Shown here: piece by piece, positions 1-12,892 of the stretch
Numbering within the stretch: position 1 is the stretch's first letter
How the letters are laid out: every line of letters starts with the position of its first letter
NCBI GenBank assembly: GCA_023053545.1
Contig: JAKZAN010000002.1
Span: 8,552,790 to 8,616,789 of the forward strand
Length of the DNA stretch: 64,000 nt
Source of the DNA: Lepidurus packardi
Lineage: Eukaryota; Arthropoda; Branchiopoda; Notostraca; Triopsidae
Reading direction: 5' to 3'
Notes under the pieces: model-generated
Told to the model about the DNA's origin: nothing
What the model saw: the letters and a program-made list of their open reading frames with translations, nothing else
Databases searched by the model: none
Position numbers and translations under genes: made by a program

Positions 1-217
1 CATTTAACTTACAGAAGTAGGAATAATTTAATTTCAAAATAACAAGCAAACGATATAATAAATCATACACTTATATTATGGTGATAATGATTTATTTTTC
101 TCTTTATCTTTACCGCCCCATAATTGGAAAAATAATAAATTGATTGTAAGTTAGGAAAAGTTGAGTTAAAGACACCCATCATAGAACATCTAATTTAGTT
201 AATTGTCTTTGTGACAG

Positions 218-325
218 GTTAGAACTCCTTTTCTCGCTGAAAACTGCAAGCGTCCCACTTATGTCGGTAATATGTCTATGATGGGTAGCTCTGGATTCCG
301 CTTTCGGTGTAAACGGCGCCAGTAA
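218..325 (+). CDS. possible 3'-terminal exon of a gene entering from the left edge
   Basis: An open stretch of 35 codons ending in TAA follows a good splice acceptor (TTTGTGACAG). It is basic and has two cysteines (ENCKRP near the middle, FRFRCKRRQ at the end). A plausible donor (GTAAGT) lies at 144, but the sequence before it is AT-rich and not clearly coding. The family is not recognised. It could be chance; the splice acceptor and the amino-acid composition are the only support. Confidence 0.25.
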   Translation, partial: VRTPFLAENCKRPTYVGNMSMMGSSGFRFRCKRRQ

Positions 326-1863
326 CGCAACCTAAAGTTTTTAAAGGTGCATTGGTGCGTCTCGAGCACGAGGCTCTCTTGCCTTTTCCAACTCCTTTCT
401 AGCAGCTTGTTGTTGTCACACAACCCGAACAGTCGCCTTGGGATGTTTACTTTCCCTTTCTTGGACAGCTCCGTTTAACTAGGGTATTATTATTTATTGT
501 TGTATTCTGCGAGCGTTTTTAGCCGTGAAAAGTTTAATATACATAGCAGTTCGCGAATCTTTACGTTTTCACTGTTTACATGTACTGCTAATTATGACCG
601 CAAAATGCATCTACTTAGCATTGGCAGTCCGCAATATTAGTGCCTTATCGAGCTGCATGTGGAGTATAGATAAGATTTGCGACTGCGTGGTCTTGTTCGG
701 GTCTTGGGCGACTCCTTCCCGTCCATTCACCTGTTGAATGTATAGCATATTTGCGTGAGCTGTGGAGTTCTAAGGGACGAGCGCCATTGCAGTCGAACGG
801 GAGCATTAGGCAGTCGAATTGAGAGCCGGCAATATCCATTTCGGCAGCTTCCAGCTTGAACTCTTTTAATTAACTTGAACCCTTTCTCGTCAGGCCGAAC
901 AGCCGGGACTCTGTTGCTGTAGCGTTTAAGGAAGCCGGGGATAACCGCACGGTAAGAAATAATTTTTTTTACGAGGGTCTGTTTCATATCCATTCGGTGT
1001 TGTTACGATCTGTTGCACGGTTTGCACCGGTTCGGGTTCGGTTTGCCTGTTTCAGTGACGGGTCAGTCAAGGTTTCTTTCAAAACAGTGGCGCATTCAAA
1101 ATTAAAACTGATCTTTCGGTCGAATCTGAGATAAAATGCGGTTCCTGCTCCGTGATTTTCTCTTTAAAAAGCTGTATTTTTCAGATAAGCGTAACATTCT
1201 TTCCTGTACTGCTTACCGTAAGGTTCAGAGTTGAAATGGAGTTTTGAGGTTCTTTGGGGCTTTGTCTTAATCTCTCCGCATGCGCAGTTTAGAACGCAAT
1301 TTCTTGCTGATTTATTAAAAAATTGTTTTGTTTTATTTACGGTGCATGGTGCGGGAGATTCGCAAGCTATTAACGATCTAATCTCTAATTAAACTTGCTT
1401 ATTGTCATTGGAAATAACTTTAAATACACTTAATGCGTAAAAGGTTTCTAGCAATTATTTCTCGCGCACCGAAATAATTGAAAAATATCGGGGTAATTTT
1501 TTTAACTGCTTGAGAGGGTTAAAATAGTTTTTGAGGCCTTTATCACCACGCGTGAAAGATCAAAACGGCTCTAGCCTTTACTTGTCAAGATTTGGGCAGC
1601 TTTTGTAAAATTACTGTATTGATTCCACATTTTGGGCAGCGTTGCACGTACAAAATTCTTTGCCCCATTCATGCCGGAAGTAAGCGTGTAAAGGAAGGGG
1701 AATTATCATAAAGTGTTCTGTACAAGGCAGCAGCTGGCGTTATCGCTTTTGTTGTTCTATATAGGGCGTCAACCCGAGCATCCACACCTCGGATAAGCAG
1801 GACGAATCGATAAATAAAGCCGCGGAACAAAATCTTCTGGTTCCCGCACAAGAACGCAAAGAC
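326..1863. other. intergenic, no supported gene
   Basis: About 1.5 kb upstream of cytochrome b561. Only short open frames on both strands, none with a recognisable domain or splice pattern. The last few hundred bases should hold the promoter and 5' leader of cytochrome b561, but I see no clear TATA box. Confidence 0.5.
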
Positions 1864-2763
1864 ATGGATCGCGGTGCTGAACCATCCGATACGCGCTATT
1901 TGTCCCTCTTTTATGGCATCGCATCAGGTGTTAGTGTCCTTCTAATTATTCTCATTACGACATGGGCCTTTTATTTCCGTGGCGGCTTGGCATGGCAAGA
2001 ATCCCCCGAGTTGCAGTTTAACTGGCACCCTATTTTAATGATGACGTCTATGGTCGTATTTTTCGGACACTGTAAGTTACCTGCTCTTCCGATATCTTTT
2101 AATCTATCAATCAACTGTTGTTAGCGGTGGTACTGTATCGCGTTTTGCGTCAGAAGCCTAAAATGAAGCTCAAGCTGCTACATGGAGGGTTTATGATGGC
2201 TACATTGATAATAGCGAGTGTGGGTCTGAAAGCGGTGTTCGATTCTCACACTTACGCCAAACCTGAACCAATTCCGCACTTGTATACGCTACATAGCTGG
2301 GTAGGCTTGTCAACAGTCGTACTCTTTGGCATGCAGGTATGAGTCAAGCGGTAATTACTTAGAGATATTGGATACAAGTTATATTGAATTATGTAGTGGG
2401 TCTCCGGATTCGTTTCGTTCCTCTTCCCGGGTTTGCGTCACTCGATTCGCGCGTCGTACTTGCCTTTGCACGTGTATGGCGGTATGATGATATTCGTATC
2501 AGCTTGTGCTACAGCACTTCTTGGGCTATTAGAGAAGGCGATTTTCTCGAAGTAATTCTTAAGAGCGTGTCATCAACTTTGCCTAAGGCATTTATACTTG
2601 TAGGGTTTATCCTGACGGATCAGAAGGTATTCTTATGAATTGCATTGGTATGTTGGTGCTCATCTTTGGTGCCGTTATTTCGTACATTATCGCTCGCTGG
2701 CAGTACAAGAGGCAGCCTACGCCTGAAGATGAATTGCTTTTAAGTGATAAATTTTCCGATTAA
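1864..2763 (+). CDS. CYB561: cytochrome b561 (transmembrane ascorbate-dependent reductase)
   Basis: Six-helix di-heme membrane protein that moves electrons across vesicle, lysosomal or plasma membranes, usually from ascorbate to monodehydroascorbate or ferric iron. Four exons: 1864-2071, 2125-2336, 2397-2551 and 2604-2763, giving 244 residues, close to the 230-260 usual for the family. The four expected heme-ligand histidines are present: H55 (FNWHP), H89 (LLHGG), H126 (LHSWVG) and H165 (LPLHVYGG), one in each of helices 2 to 5. Lys/Arg-rich cytosolic loops flank the helices. The start is the first ATG of the exon and gives a short hydrophilic N-terminus before helix 1. The family identity is clear; which paralogue it is cannot be decided here. 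A possible poly(A) signal AATAAA lies at 3520. Confidence 0.93.
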
Positions 2764-4279
2764 GACATGCTTTTTGGAATGTTATCGGATGGTGGTGCAG
2801 AATGTACTTCCGAATAGTTCGATTTTGGGTTCATTGTTCCTACGCATAAGTATTTCTTTCACATGTTATATATGGAGCTCTACGTAAGTTAAAAGAACAA
2901 GAAAGACAAGTATTGATTTCCTCCTAAAAGCTGAAATAGAGTAAGCGTATTTCATGTACTCTGAAGCTTTATTATTTGTTGCATGAAGCTAACAGCTGTA
3001 GGTGTGATATTGCCCACTAGTATCAATGCTCTCTCTTTTGCACTACTGTGGTACCAGCATCAATAAACAGTCGTGTTAAATATCAAATCTATTTAACATT
3101 TAAACGCACATTCTTTTTTTGTAATATTTCTGTTTTTCCCTATCGTTTTAGTTATTTAGGTGTTTTCTTTTCACGATCCGAATGTCGTCGCTATGTATTT
3201 CAGACTAGGAGAGGACTGAGAAGAGTGTTAGTATTTTCATAAGTTTCGTTGCCGTAAACTTCATAGGAACGACGTTAAAAATAAGAAAAAAAGGCCTCCT
3301 GAAGACGTGATTTCGTTATCAGTTTGCAAGTTAAGGTTCTTGCACTCGCGGCTCTCAATTTTCAAATTTATATAAACATACGACACACAAAAAATTCCTA
3401 GGCGTTGTTTCCACACTAGAAAGCGAAGTATTTTTAAGAGTACAAGGCGTCATATGTAAACTAAAAAAAAAATTAGTGAACTGAGATAGATTCTATTTCT
3501 TTTGTTTAATTCTTATATTAATAAAGACATTACTTTAGAACTATTTTTTAATTTACAGTATTTTGTTCGCCGTAAAGAGGCAATAATCTGCTTCTGATTG
3601 TTCATTCCCGGCTTGGTTATTTGATTTTCTCAGTTATTAATCACATCACTAGTGGTGTATAATGAAGAGTAATAACGTTCACTGTTTTGCCTTAAAAAAC
3701 CATGAGTGTCAGCCCTATATGTCTTTTAATCAAAAGAGTCTTAGTGTTATCTGTCATTCAATCCATTATTAAAGCGGCAGATTAAATGGTAATATAGTTA
3801 TAATATTGTGTAATATAGTTTGGAGTCTGGGAAGATAAATTTATTCTGTGTTGCCTGCCTAATTATTATAAACGAGCGTGCAGAATGCGAATCAATCAAA
3901 ATTTCTGCTCAGGCGCTTGAAAGCTCTTAACATCCGGGTCGATCAATAGTACCGAAAGCCTTGTGCCGCCCGTGTTTTGCTGGCGCATGTACGTAATCCT
4001 CGAGACCCCGTTTTCACTTCCTCATGCTTACAAGCCTGCGTGTTGCTTATAGCGCGTTTTTACCTACTAGTATTATACGACATTGTAAAGTGCATGTAAA
4101 GTGTAAAGGTATACTTTTTGTAAGAATTGTGAACATTTTACGCTTCTGCTTCTATCGAGTGAATATGGTAAAAATTCTTGGACGTGTTGAAAACTTAGCT
4201 TGAGCAACTCGTGTCCAACATCCAGCCAACTCCACCTGTTGCTTATCGATTAGTTCGCATATATAGGCAGTAACTCATC
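2764..4279. other. 3' UTR and intergenic region
   Basis: AT-rich stretch between cytochrome b561 and gprs. It contains an AATAAA at 3520-3525 that could end the cytochrome b561 transcript. The part just before 4280 is the 5' leader of gprs. No other gene supported. Confidence 0.5.
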
Positions 4280-5942
4280 ATGGCGGAAGGACTCATGATA
4301 GGAGTCCCTGGAGGAGAGGATCCAGACCTTAGCATTTTTGAAAACAAAACGGGCCTAGCTGAAGACTTAAAGTTTTTGGCCAGCATGCCAGAGTTATGCG
4401 ACATTACATTCTTAGTTGGCGACACTCGAGAACCTGTTTGTGCTGTCAAAGCAATTCTAGCTGCGAGAAGCAAGTACATTTTGGAATTGACAGCGTAGTT
4501 TTGACTAAAAGATTGTCTTGATTTAGAGTCTTTCAGAAGATGCTTTACACCTCAGCAAGTCCGCAACGGAAGAAGGAATTAACTGGTCGGGAAAATAAGC
4601 TTCGCTTGTTCCTAAAACGCAGTAGCGAGCCCCTTCTAAATCTACAGAATGCAAACCAACAGGTATCGTAATGCTTTGATTCCTCTGTTAAATTGACTTA
4701 CCATGTTGTGTGTCTGTTGTTCAGCGAGGGTACACACAGCAATTGCCTTCGATACCTGAACCTGCACACACTTGTACACATCAGACATTAATTGTTGAAG
4801 AATTTGAGCCAGATGTATTTCGCCAATTAATAGAGTACATTCACACAAGTTGTGTCACGCTACAACCTCGAACTTTATTAGGTAGCTATGAAAATTTCCT
4901 CGATCTTCGTACATTCTATTTAATTCAAAATATTACATTTTGACAGCTTTTGGCGTCAATTTAATGTTGCCATTTGAAATTCCCTTTGCTCTACATTATT
5001 TAGTTGGTTATATTATTTTGAAGGGAAACTCGCCACTTTGTTGTCATACACCTGTTTCCTAATTAAATTTAATGATTTCCATTATTTCTGCTTCAAATCC
5101 TTAAATGATTTAAATAGTGTTGAAGAGGTGACACGATTGACAACTGTTTATTATATGTAGGTGTTATGAATGCAGCAGATTATTACGGTTTGGATGAACT
5201 GAGGAAAGCTTGCGTAGGTTTCGTACAATGTTGCATTAACGTTGACACGGTTTGTGCTCTCTTGGCTTCTGCCGAACGGTATATACAGTACAAATGCACG
5301 AAGTCTTTGGTACAAAAAGTTCTCGAGTTTGTTGACGAACATGGTAATGAAGTTCTCAATCTGGGCTCCTTTACTTTGCTACCTCAACATGTTGTACGAT
5401 TAATCCTCTGTCGTGATGAACTCAAAGCAGACGAATTTACTAAATTCCAGGTAATTTTGTTCTAGTTTTTTGCGTGCTTTTCACTTATACGCGAGCTTTA
5501 CTTAGGCTGCACTTATGTGGAGCAAGAAGTACTGTGACAGCACTAATAGCACGTCACTGAAAGACGTCATCGTCAATTTTCTGGAATTTATTAACTTCCA
5601 TAAGATCCCAGCCAATGTCCTAATGCGCGAAATACATCCCCTAGGCATCGTACCAGATCACACTATCATGAACGCGTTAGCTTACCAGGTATTATCAGGA
5701 GCGCAATGTTTATATTACAATTTCTTTGTTAGGCTGATCCAACAAGCGTTGACCCCGGAAAGTTATCTCCAAATCGCGGCAGACGCTCACACGCCAGGTC
5801 AATGTCAGTCCAAAGCTCTCTTGACCCCTATGGGTCTACCACTACGTTGAATAGTGAAACAGCCTCGAGCGAAATCGAATCTAGCCCTCGAGTTAGTTCT
5901 GATGGCAGCCGCGGCTCACCTCTTGGTCGACTATCTACGTAA
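4280..5942 (+). CDS. gprs: BTB/POZ serine-enriched protein, gprs family
   Basis: Six exons (4280-4473, 4527-4662, 4725-4881, 5161-5450, 5506-5688, 5733-5942) give 389 residues. A BTB/POZ fold starts near residue 35 (MPELCDITFLVG) and runs through EEFEPDVFRQLIEYIHT. A BACK-like helical region follows (AADYYGLDELRKACVGFVQC, LLPQHVVRLIL). The C-terminal 60 residues are rich in serine. The string from ALLASAERYIQYKCTKSLVQ to NLGSFTLLPQHVV is nearly invariant in the arthropod serine-enriched protein gprs. BTB proteins of this type dimerise and often serve as cullin-3 adaptors; the specific role of gprs is not established. The order of exons and all splice phases agree with the family. The start is the first in-frame ATG before the conserved block. 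Confidence 0.93.
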
Positions 5943-6497
5943 TTAATCATACAAATAATTGTGAATTCACATTTATCCAATGAAACGACACAAATTTTTA
6001 CCCATGAACTGAACAATACATGTGCTGAATTGTGTGGTTTATTATAAAGGTAACATCATTAGTACGAGTACGGAAGAAAGCCTATGTAGCCCGTAATCTA
6101 AAGGAATACTATCAAGTTTTTCACTTTTAGAGTCTGTATCTTTGTAATTTCTTTTCTTTTTTTTGCGTTGTTTACTACACTACTTTCGTCGACCTAAGCG
6201 TTATCTGTACGACTCTTTTATCAAGCTATTAGTGCAGTTCATATAGCTGTATTGTAGGTTGAGACCAGGTAAAAAATTGCCATTGATGTCACAAACCAGG
6301 AAGTATGCTTTCAAAAACAACACGTGAACAAGCACGAGCCTTTTCCCGTGGAAGATAGGCCCAAATCGACACCGGCGTGAGACCGACTACAGGTGCATCA
6401 AGAAAATGTTCAGGAGATGTGTTAAGGAGCTGTATTTCTTATACTGCACGTTAGATTTGTAGTCAAACGATTTTTTGTAACCTTACAAGCTACAACC
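5943..6497. other. intergenic
   Basis: 3' end of gprs and upstream region of the TULIP-domain gene. No coding signal or repeat recognised. Confidence 0.5.
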
Positions 6498-8384
6498 ATG
6501 AAAATCTTGCTATTTTACGCTTCTTTGGCTTTAGTATTGTGCTTTAGTGACAGCACTGCTTTGTTCAAGGGTAGGAAACTATAGAAATTTTAAGTAGCCT
6601 TTTAATTATTATTACATTTAATTCAGGTGTCGGAGCTCCCGGAAGTGCTATCGATGATGCTTTGATTAACGCCATTGAAACCGCCCGTGATAGTTTCCCG
6701 ATTGGTTTCCCGGCTTACGGAATCCCACCATTGGACCCCCTCGCAATCCAACATGTAAACATTAATATTTCTGAGGCACCTCAGCTAGTGTAAGCTTACA
6801 CATTTCTGACAACCACTTAAACCAAACTAATAATGCAATTTAGTGTAACAGGAAATGCGGATAACATTGCTGCCACCGGACTGTCGACTTTCGTTATTGA
6901 TTATTTGCACTTCAACATCCTTACGTGGAATTTGAAAGCCAATTTCAGTTTGAACTTAATTCAAGCTACCGGTGATTACGATCTTGACGGCTTGTTGGAA
7001 GTTATCTTCCCTGTTTATGGAACAGGTCCTTTCACGTAAGTTATTTGCTAAACTTTATGGAGCATAAATAGTAGTTAACTTATTTGGTTTATTTATGATT
7101 TAAGGGTGAACGTAACAGACATCCATTTGGCGGCATCTATGCATGTAGCGCAACAGGGATTGGGAATATTCCAAGTCAATAAAGTTGAGCTGGATTTCAC
7201 AATCAAAGGTTTAAACGTAAGTCCAAATAAATTGCCTTCTTAGTGTTACGTATAATTTATTCTGTCTTTGTAGTTCAATTTTGAAGGTTTATTAGGCGAC
7301 GATGATCTAAGCGATACTGTAAACCGCCTGATGAGTACAATTGTGTTCGGTAAGCTGGCATCGAATCAAGTCAAGCTTGAAACCATCGCCGCTAATGTTT
7401 TCACCGACGTTATTAACAAAGTTCTTGCTAACCACCCCATTATTGGTGTGGCTAAATTGCTTGGTCAACAGTGAGTTTCAGCTAATTCCTTATACCTTCA
7501 GTGTAAACAATTTCTTCCTTCTGGTAGCGGGAATAAAGCTTTAGAATGAAATCTTCCACTTTTCTTGCATTTCCATTTTTCACCTATTCCGTTTCTTTTG
7601 AAAATATTTTGAAAAAAATATTATCATTTCCTTTCAGAGACTCTTTAAAAAATGATAGTGACGGTAATGCCAATGATTATTTCGATGAAGTTTTCGCCAA
7701 CTTTCGTGATGTAGTCAAAAAACAAAATCTGGACCCCATTTATCTACCGAAAGATTCTGATACTTTCCAAGTCACAGTAAGTATAACGTTAATTATAACT
7801 GGACAAGAACATTGCTTTTATTGGAGTGGGGCTTGTTTAGCTGTATAATGCTACAGTTGACGGATCAGTCGAAATTTCTGAGGGTCATGTCAGTGGTTTA
7901 GCTAACGTGTACCGTACTGGTGACTGTGAACTTACGATCGACGGAAATCTTTTTGACATGGTGATCAGCCTGGGCGCTAACCAAGTCGAGTTGGGTATCA
8001 AGTTTCACATGGGGCTCGGTTTTTTTGCTACAAATTTACAAGTTAATATGAAGCTATCAACAGTCAGCCTGACGCTAGATGGCGCTTGGGATCTTGATTC
8101 GGTTAATACGACCTTACGTAACTTTCAGCTAAATGAAATTGGGTAAATGTTGCACATATTTCATTGTTTGCTGTAGCGTAATTGTTTAACTTCTAAGGAC
8201 TGTGAGCCTAGAGATAAAGGGAATTCCGTTAGCCAGCGGATTGCTTTCAAGTCTACTGAGCACGGCAGCGAATGCTGTGAAAGATTCAATGACGTACGCT
8301 TTCCAAGAACTTCTTCGGCCGTACGTAGCCCAAATTTTTGTTCACCCAGCATTTTTCGATGCTATAGTTCGCACTCGCGTATGA
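6498..8384 (+). CDS. secreted two-domain TULIP-type lipid-binding protein (JHBP-like plus group-7-allergen-like)
   Basis: Eight exons (6498-6570, 6627-6789, 6844-7035, 7105-7216, 7274-7470, 7638-7776, 7841-8142, 8198-8384) give 454 residues. An N-terminal signal peptide (MKILLFYASLALVLCF) is followed by two similar halves. The first, about residues 25-245, has the takeout/juvenile-hormone-binding look: an amphipathic helix, GIPPLDPLAIQH, then alternating strands. The second, about 246-454, has DYFDEVFANFRD, LDPIYLP and a C-terminal helix VKDSMTYAFQELLRPY, and resembles mite group-7 allergens. Both families share the TULIP fold, an elongated barrel that binds hydrophobic ligands. The usual takeout protein has one such domain and about 240 residues, so this is a double-length form. 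Secretion and lipid binding are inferred from the families; the ligand is unknown. Confidence 0.75.
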
Positions 8385-9366
8385 ATTGTACTGCCTATGA
8401 TATAAAGGGAATACTGTGCTTACGACGGGAACCGGACTTTTTATTTACGTTACTTTCTGCCGTTTAAATAGAGAATAAATAGAGAATCACCGATCTTACT
8501 TGTGATGAGCTACAAATAAACATAAGCGAATGTAAGAAAAAACGTAAATAAGGAATCCGACAACAGGCGAAAGCCCATACGTCGGTTAAAATATTTTAAA
8601 AAATAGAGAATATTTTTATATGTTCTAAAATGTCAAATCACACGAAAAACCTTAGTTTTCTCTCCACTACGAAACTGTTCGTGCATACACGGGTATACAA
8701 CACTTAGAATAGACGTGTGTTTGTATTGAACGGTGCTAAACCTGTGCCTTATGAGTAACCGAGATATTGTTTGGTGTTAAACAATAGAAAATCCGCGGGA
8801 TATCTGAGCTTTTAGTTTGGCTTCCTAGATAAATTGCGCAGTTAGGGGCAGAGCGACACACCCTTTACCGTTTACGATGACACGGCTCAATCAGTGGGTG
8901 TGACATCAACATTGAGAGGCTTCCAACGTGACAGGAAGGCAATATTGGAAGAATTCAACAACAGAAACCATATTATAACTCGTAGGATGTGTTTCAATCA
9001 AGTGTTCCAAGTATGTTACGAAATTTGGAGCAAATGAAAGCAAATTTAAACAAGAAGTCATGCGATCTACATCATGTACTGTACATGATTAAAACAACAT
9101 TCGGGATGAATCTCTTGACAGGCACCGCGAAGTGATCGCATTTTGTACGTATATAGCTTTCATTCTGCGCCCAAAACATAGCCAGTGTATGAAAAGAACC
9201 GAAATACAGTACGTTGCTATAATCACTGTATATATTTTTTCCCCCGTTTATTATTTTGCGCAAGCGTACTCATCTTCAGCACAATCTAAACTGGCCAACG
9301 TAAGTTATATGGAGAAAAGGAAGAAACAAATGCTGTCAGTTCAACTGAGAGAGGTTAGACAGCAAG
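8385..9366. other. intergenic
   Basis: Mixed AT-rich sequence between the TULIP gene and PGGHG. No supported gene. An open frame at 9072-9263 on the minus strand has no recognisable features. Confidence 0.45.
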
Positions 9367-12300
9367 ATGCGGTTACTTGCTTTTATGTGTGTCCTCGTCA
9401 TTTGCGGTGCCAGAACCCATTCCAAAGTTAGAGCAAAAGGAAGCAAGTCGGTGGATATTAGTTCGTCAGCCACCCTGTTTGAAACCAAAACGTATTGCTG
9501 ATGTCGAGTTTTTGTTAACGTCCTTTTTCAACTTTCAGTATCTGGTTACACATTTCCTTTTTGTAGGCTTCCAATCAACGAAACACATATGCCGACAGTT
9601 GGTAATGGCCACCTTGCCACTGTTATATATTCCGATACCGTTTTCATGAATGGTTTGTATAATGGCTTGCTTGGCGAAAGTCACCGAGCTCGAATTCCAT
9701 CCCGCATTAATATTCGCATGGATGTATCGAACGACGAAATAATTCTGGAACGAAGTTTCGCTCTAGACGTACGAGAGGGTATTTTATTAGGCGGATTATT
9801 AATCGAATTGCTGAGTTAAATGGGCTTTATTTCTCCAGGCACTTTTACAGAGCGTTTACGTACTGCAAATGTGCTTATCGAGCAAATTACCTACGCTCAT
9901 AGGTCACACAGGTGTTTGCTTGTAACACATTTTCGTGCAGTTTTTACATCCAGTAAGACACAATTCCCATAAAATATGATTAACTTAGTATTATTTTAGA
10001 CGATACAGGAAACACGTCTCTTGCATTAAGCCTGACCAGCAATATGGGCGCCGAAAGCTCTGATATCAAGTTTTATAAGTGTGCACATGACCGTCCGCTT
10101 GTAGAAAAGTGCTTACAAGGTTATTCAAAAGTTGTAGAGGACCCGTCTTATCAAGTGGAGCCTACCCCCGTGGTTGTCGTGTGGAACGTGGTACGTGTAA
10201 CCTATTACATTAATTTTGATACTGATAAACGACTTACGATACTTTGCAGGTTCCGCAACAATTAACTTTAAATCAAACCCACTCAGAGCGAACATTTATC
10301 ATGGCTGTGGGTGAAAATTTTCGAATCACTTACAGTGACTATTCCAAGGCTATAGAGAAAATTCTAGCTGAAGGGCATTCGGGATTACTGTCGACTCATG
10401 TGAATGGGTGGAATAAGTTATGGCAGTCGGGAAACATCCACTTACAGGGCACGAATCTGGAACTGGTAAGTTGTTCTCAAAAATTGCATTATTTTTACTG
10501 TACTTCGAAAGTACTTAACGTTTACTTAGATGAAAACGGTGTATGGCAGTGTTTATTACTTATTAAGCTCGCTACCCACACATAAAAACCAGGAATCGAG
10601 GAAGCCCTTCTATGGAATGAGCCCCGGGGGATTAGCACATGGTTCGATATATCGGGACTACCAAGGTAGTAATACACTAGCAGATATCTCATCGATAACC
10701 TTGTTTCTGCTTGAGGTAATAGGACACACATACTGGGACACCGAAATGTGGATGTTTCCACCTATTGTTCTGCTGTGGCAAGATTCAGCGAAGGATTTAC
10801 TTTTGTACAGGATGGCGAACATCAATGCAGCCCGTAAACGTGCTCAGTCTGGTGGATACCGCGGAGCTCGGTATGGTGGAAAGAAAATGCGATAAAAAAA
10901 GTTTTGGATATATGTATTTTCTGTTTTAGATTTCCTTGGGAAAGTGCTTTTACCGGAGTTGATGTAACACCCGAGTGCTGTCCGGAAACCCGTGATTTCC
11001 AGCAACATGTAACGGGCGACATAGCGTTTGCTGCGAGGCAATACTGGGCCGCTTCAATGGACTACGGTTGGCTGCTGGGCGAAGATCTAGGCTTTGCTTT
11101 GGATGTAAAAATTCTGTAACTGACATATGAAGCTTTTAATATCACGTTGCTTCAAGGTGAATGGATGCAGGTTCATTCGTGATCTTGCTGAGTTTTGGGT
11201 AACTCGGGCAGAACTAAATAGCGAAACAGGACAGTACGAAATCAATGGTTAGTACTGTATATCTTTGTTTTTAACAAGTTTCGTACACACTATCAAAGAA
11301 GCCATATTACCTTATAGCTTTGCTTTAGTATTTAAAAAATATGGAACTAATTATTAGACGTACGGTATGTGTACGTGACTGAAAGAAAGCGCGTTTTAAT
11401 GAAAATTAAGGATTTTTAGTTAAATGGGTATTCATGTTCTTTAGGTGTTATGCCACCGGATGAAGATCATCACTTTGTTAATAATTCAGTTTACACAAAC
11501 GTTGTAGCCGCTTACTCCATTTTCTTCGCCAAGTAACTAATATCACGATCTAACGCCATATGAATTAATATGAATTATAATAACTTAGATATGCAAGCTG
11601 TTTATGTAACGGTTCGATGGGGGGTGACGTACCTGAAGATTGGTTAAATGTTGCTAGGCGACTAAAGTATTTGGTTGATGAGGAGCACAACTACCACCCC
11701 GAATTCGACGGCTACGGAATTGGTAAAAGAAAATGAATAGAAGCCTCTCGCAAACAAGTTATAATGTAATCGTATGTCTCCCTAGGAGAGACAATAAAAC
11801 AAGCCGATGTTGTTTTATTGGGGTATCCGCTAATGCACGTAAAAGACCCCGAAATGCGCCGGCGAGACTTGGAAATATACGGGAATGTTACCCGTAAAGA
11901 TGGCCCGGCAATGACGTGGAGTATGCACGCTATTGGCTATCTAGAAATCAGCGAAGAAGACAAGGCGGAGTTGTATTTTAACCTCAGCTATCGTCCTTAT
12001 AAGATTGAACCGTTTAAGGTGAACTTTTCAAAGAAAATAAATTGCAAGGCAATTAATGTATTTGCAATTAACGCAGGTCTGGTCAGAGTCTCAAAATCAA
12101 AGAGGTGCGGTAAACTGTATTACTGGTATGGGGGGCTTCCTACAAGCGCTCCTGTTTGGGTACGCAGGATTTCGATTGAAATTAGATGGATTAAGTGGGA
12201 ATCCCCGTTTACCTCCTGGGATTACCAATATGACTATACAAGGTAAACTGTATAGCTTAAAAAATGTCGGAATTCCTGTGTAATAACTGTATTGTCAACT

Positions 12301-12676
12301 TCTCTTGTTTCCTTATAGGTGTAGATTACCTGCGATGTGTAATTAATTTTAACATTACGAGCGAATATATGGCGATAACGACTTCTTCCGCATGCAAGTT
12401 AACTCTGGAAACCTACAATGACGATAAGGAACCCATTTATCATGGTAATTTCATTTCTTTGAAAGCCCGTAAGCTTACTATTATAGTATAGTAATGCCAG
12501 TCCGTCTACGACGCCAGTATTTTATTATTCGACCGTCAATTTCTCCAGACTGCCCATTGCCCGAAGACAGATTGGGTCAAAATGCAGGAACTATCGGTTG
12601 GGAGGTGGAATTCCTCTTCTTCAAACTAATGATTTTAACTTTAACGACATGTTACAGAATTGTTATAGTATTTTAA
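9367..12676 (+). CDS. PGGHG: protein-glucosylgalactosylhydroxylysine glucosidase (GH65 family)
   Basis: Removes glucose from glucosyl-galactosyl-hydroxylysine of collagen; formerly called ATHL1, acid-trehalase-like protein 1. Fifteen exons: 9367-9491, 9567-9778, 9839-9952, 10000-10190, 10250-10465, 10530-10665, 10723-10870, 10930-11104, 11157-11247, 11445-11532, 11589-11722, 11786-12018, 12077-12242, 12319-12444 and 12492-12676. They give 779 residues (human about 737). Landmarks in order: signal peptide (MRLLAFMCVLVICG), MPTVGNGHLATVIYSDTVFM, the catalytic-acid motif YWDTEMWMFP with Glu339, RFPWESAFTG, VNNSVYTNVV, KQADVVLLGYP, GPAMTWSMHAIGY and NCITGMGGFLQALLFGY. The signal peptide points to the ER or secretory pathway. 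The last exon is doubtful: after QNAG the frame turns unlike protein, while the neighbouring frame is protein-like, so one base may be missing near 12585. Possible poly(A) signal near 12822. Confidence 0.93.
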
Positions 12677-12884
12677 ATATATATCATACAAGGAACAACG
12701 TAAGCGCAGTTTATGCTTTCCAGCATTAAACAATTATATTTGCGGATATGCAAACCTACGTGATAAAATACCAGGTTGGATAAAAGCGATGGCTTTTCTT
12801 TTGTATTACCCTACCTGTAACTAAATAAAAAAATACGCCAATGCGAATTTAAAAACGTTATTGGAATTCGAGCTACAGAAATGG

Positions 12885-12892
12885 GTTGAAAC
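12885..12892 (+). repeat. 8-bp target-site duplication, left copy (GTTGAAAC)
   Basis: Immediately left of the transposon end CACAGTAT. An identical octamer follows the right end at 13456-13463. Eight base pairs is the duplication size made by P-element transposases. Confidence 0.85.

Noticed and set aside
525-993. Open frames on both strands left of cytochrome b561
   Set aside because: No domain, no splice structure, and overlapping frames on opposite strands; composition fits chance.
10676-10722. Reading straight through PGGHG 10530-10895 as one exon
   Set aside because: The frame is open, but splicing out 10676-10722 restores YRDYQGHTYWDTE, the family motif, and exon 7 then splices to RFPWESAF.
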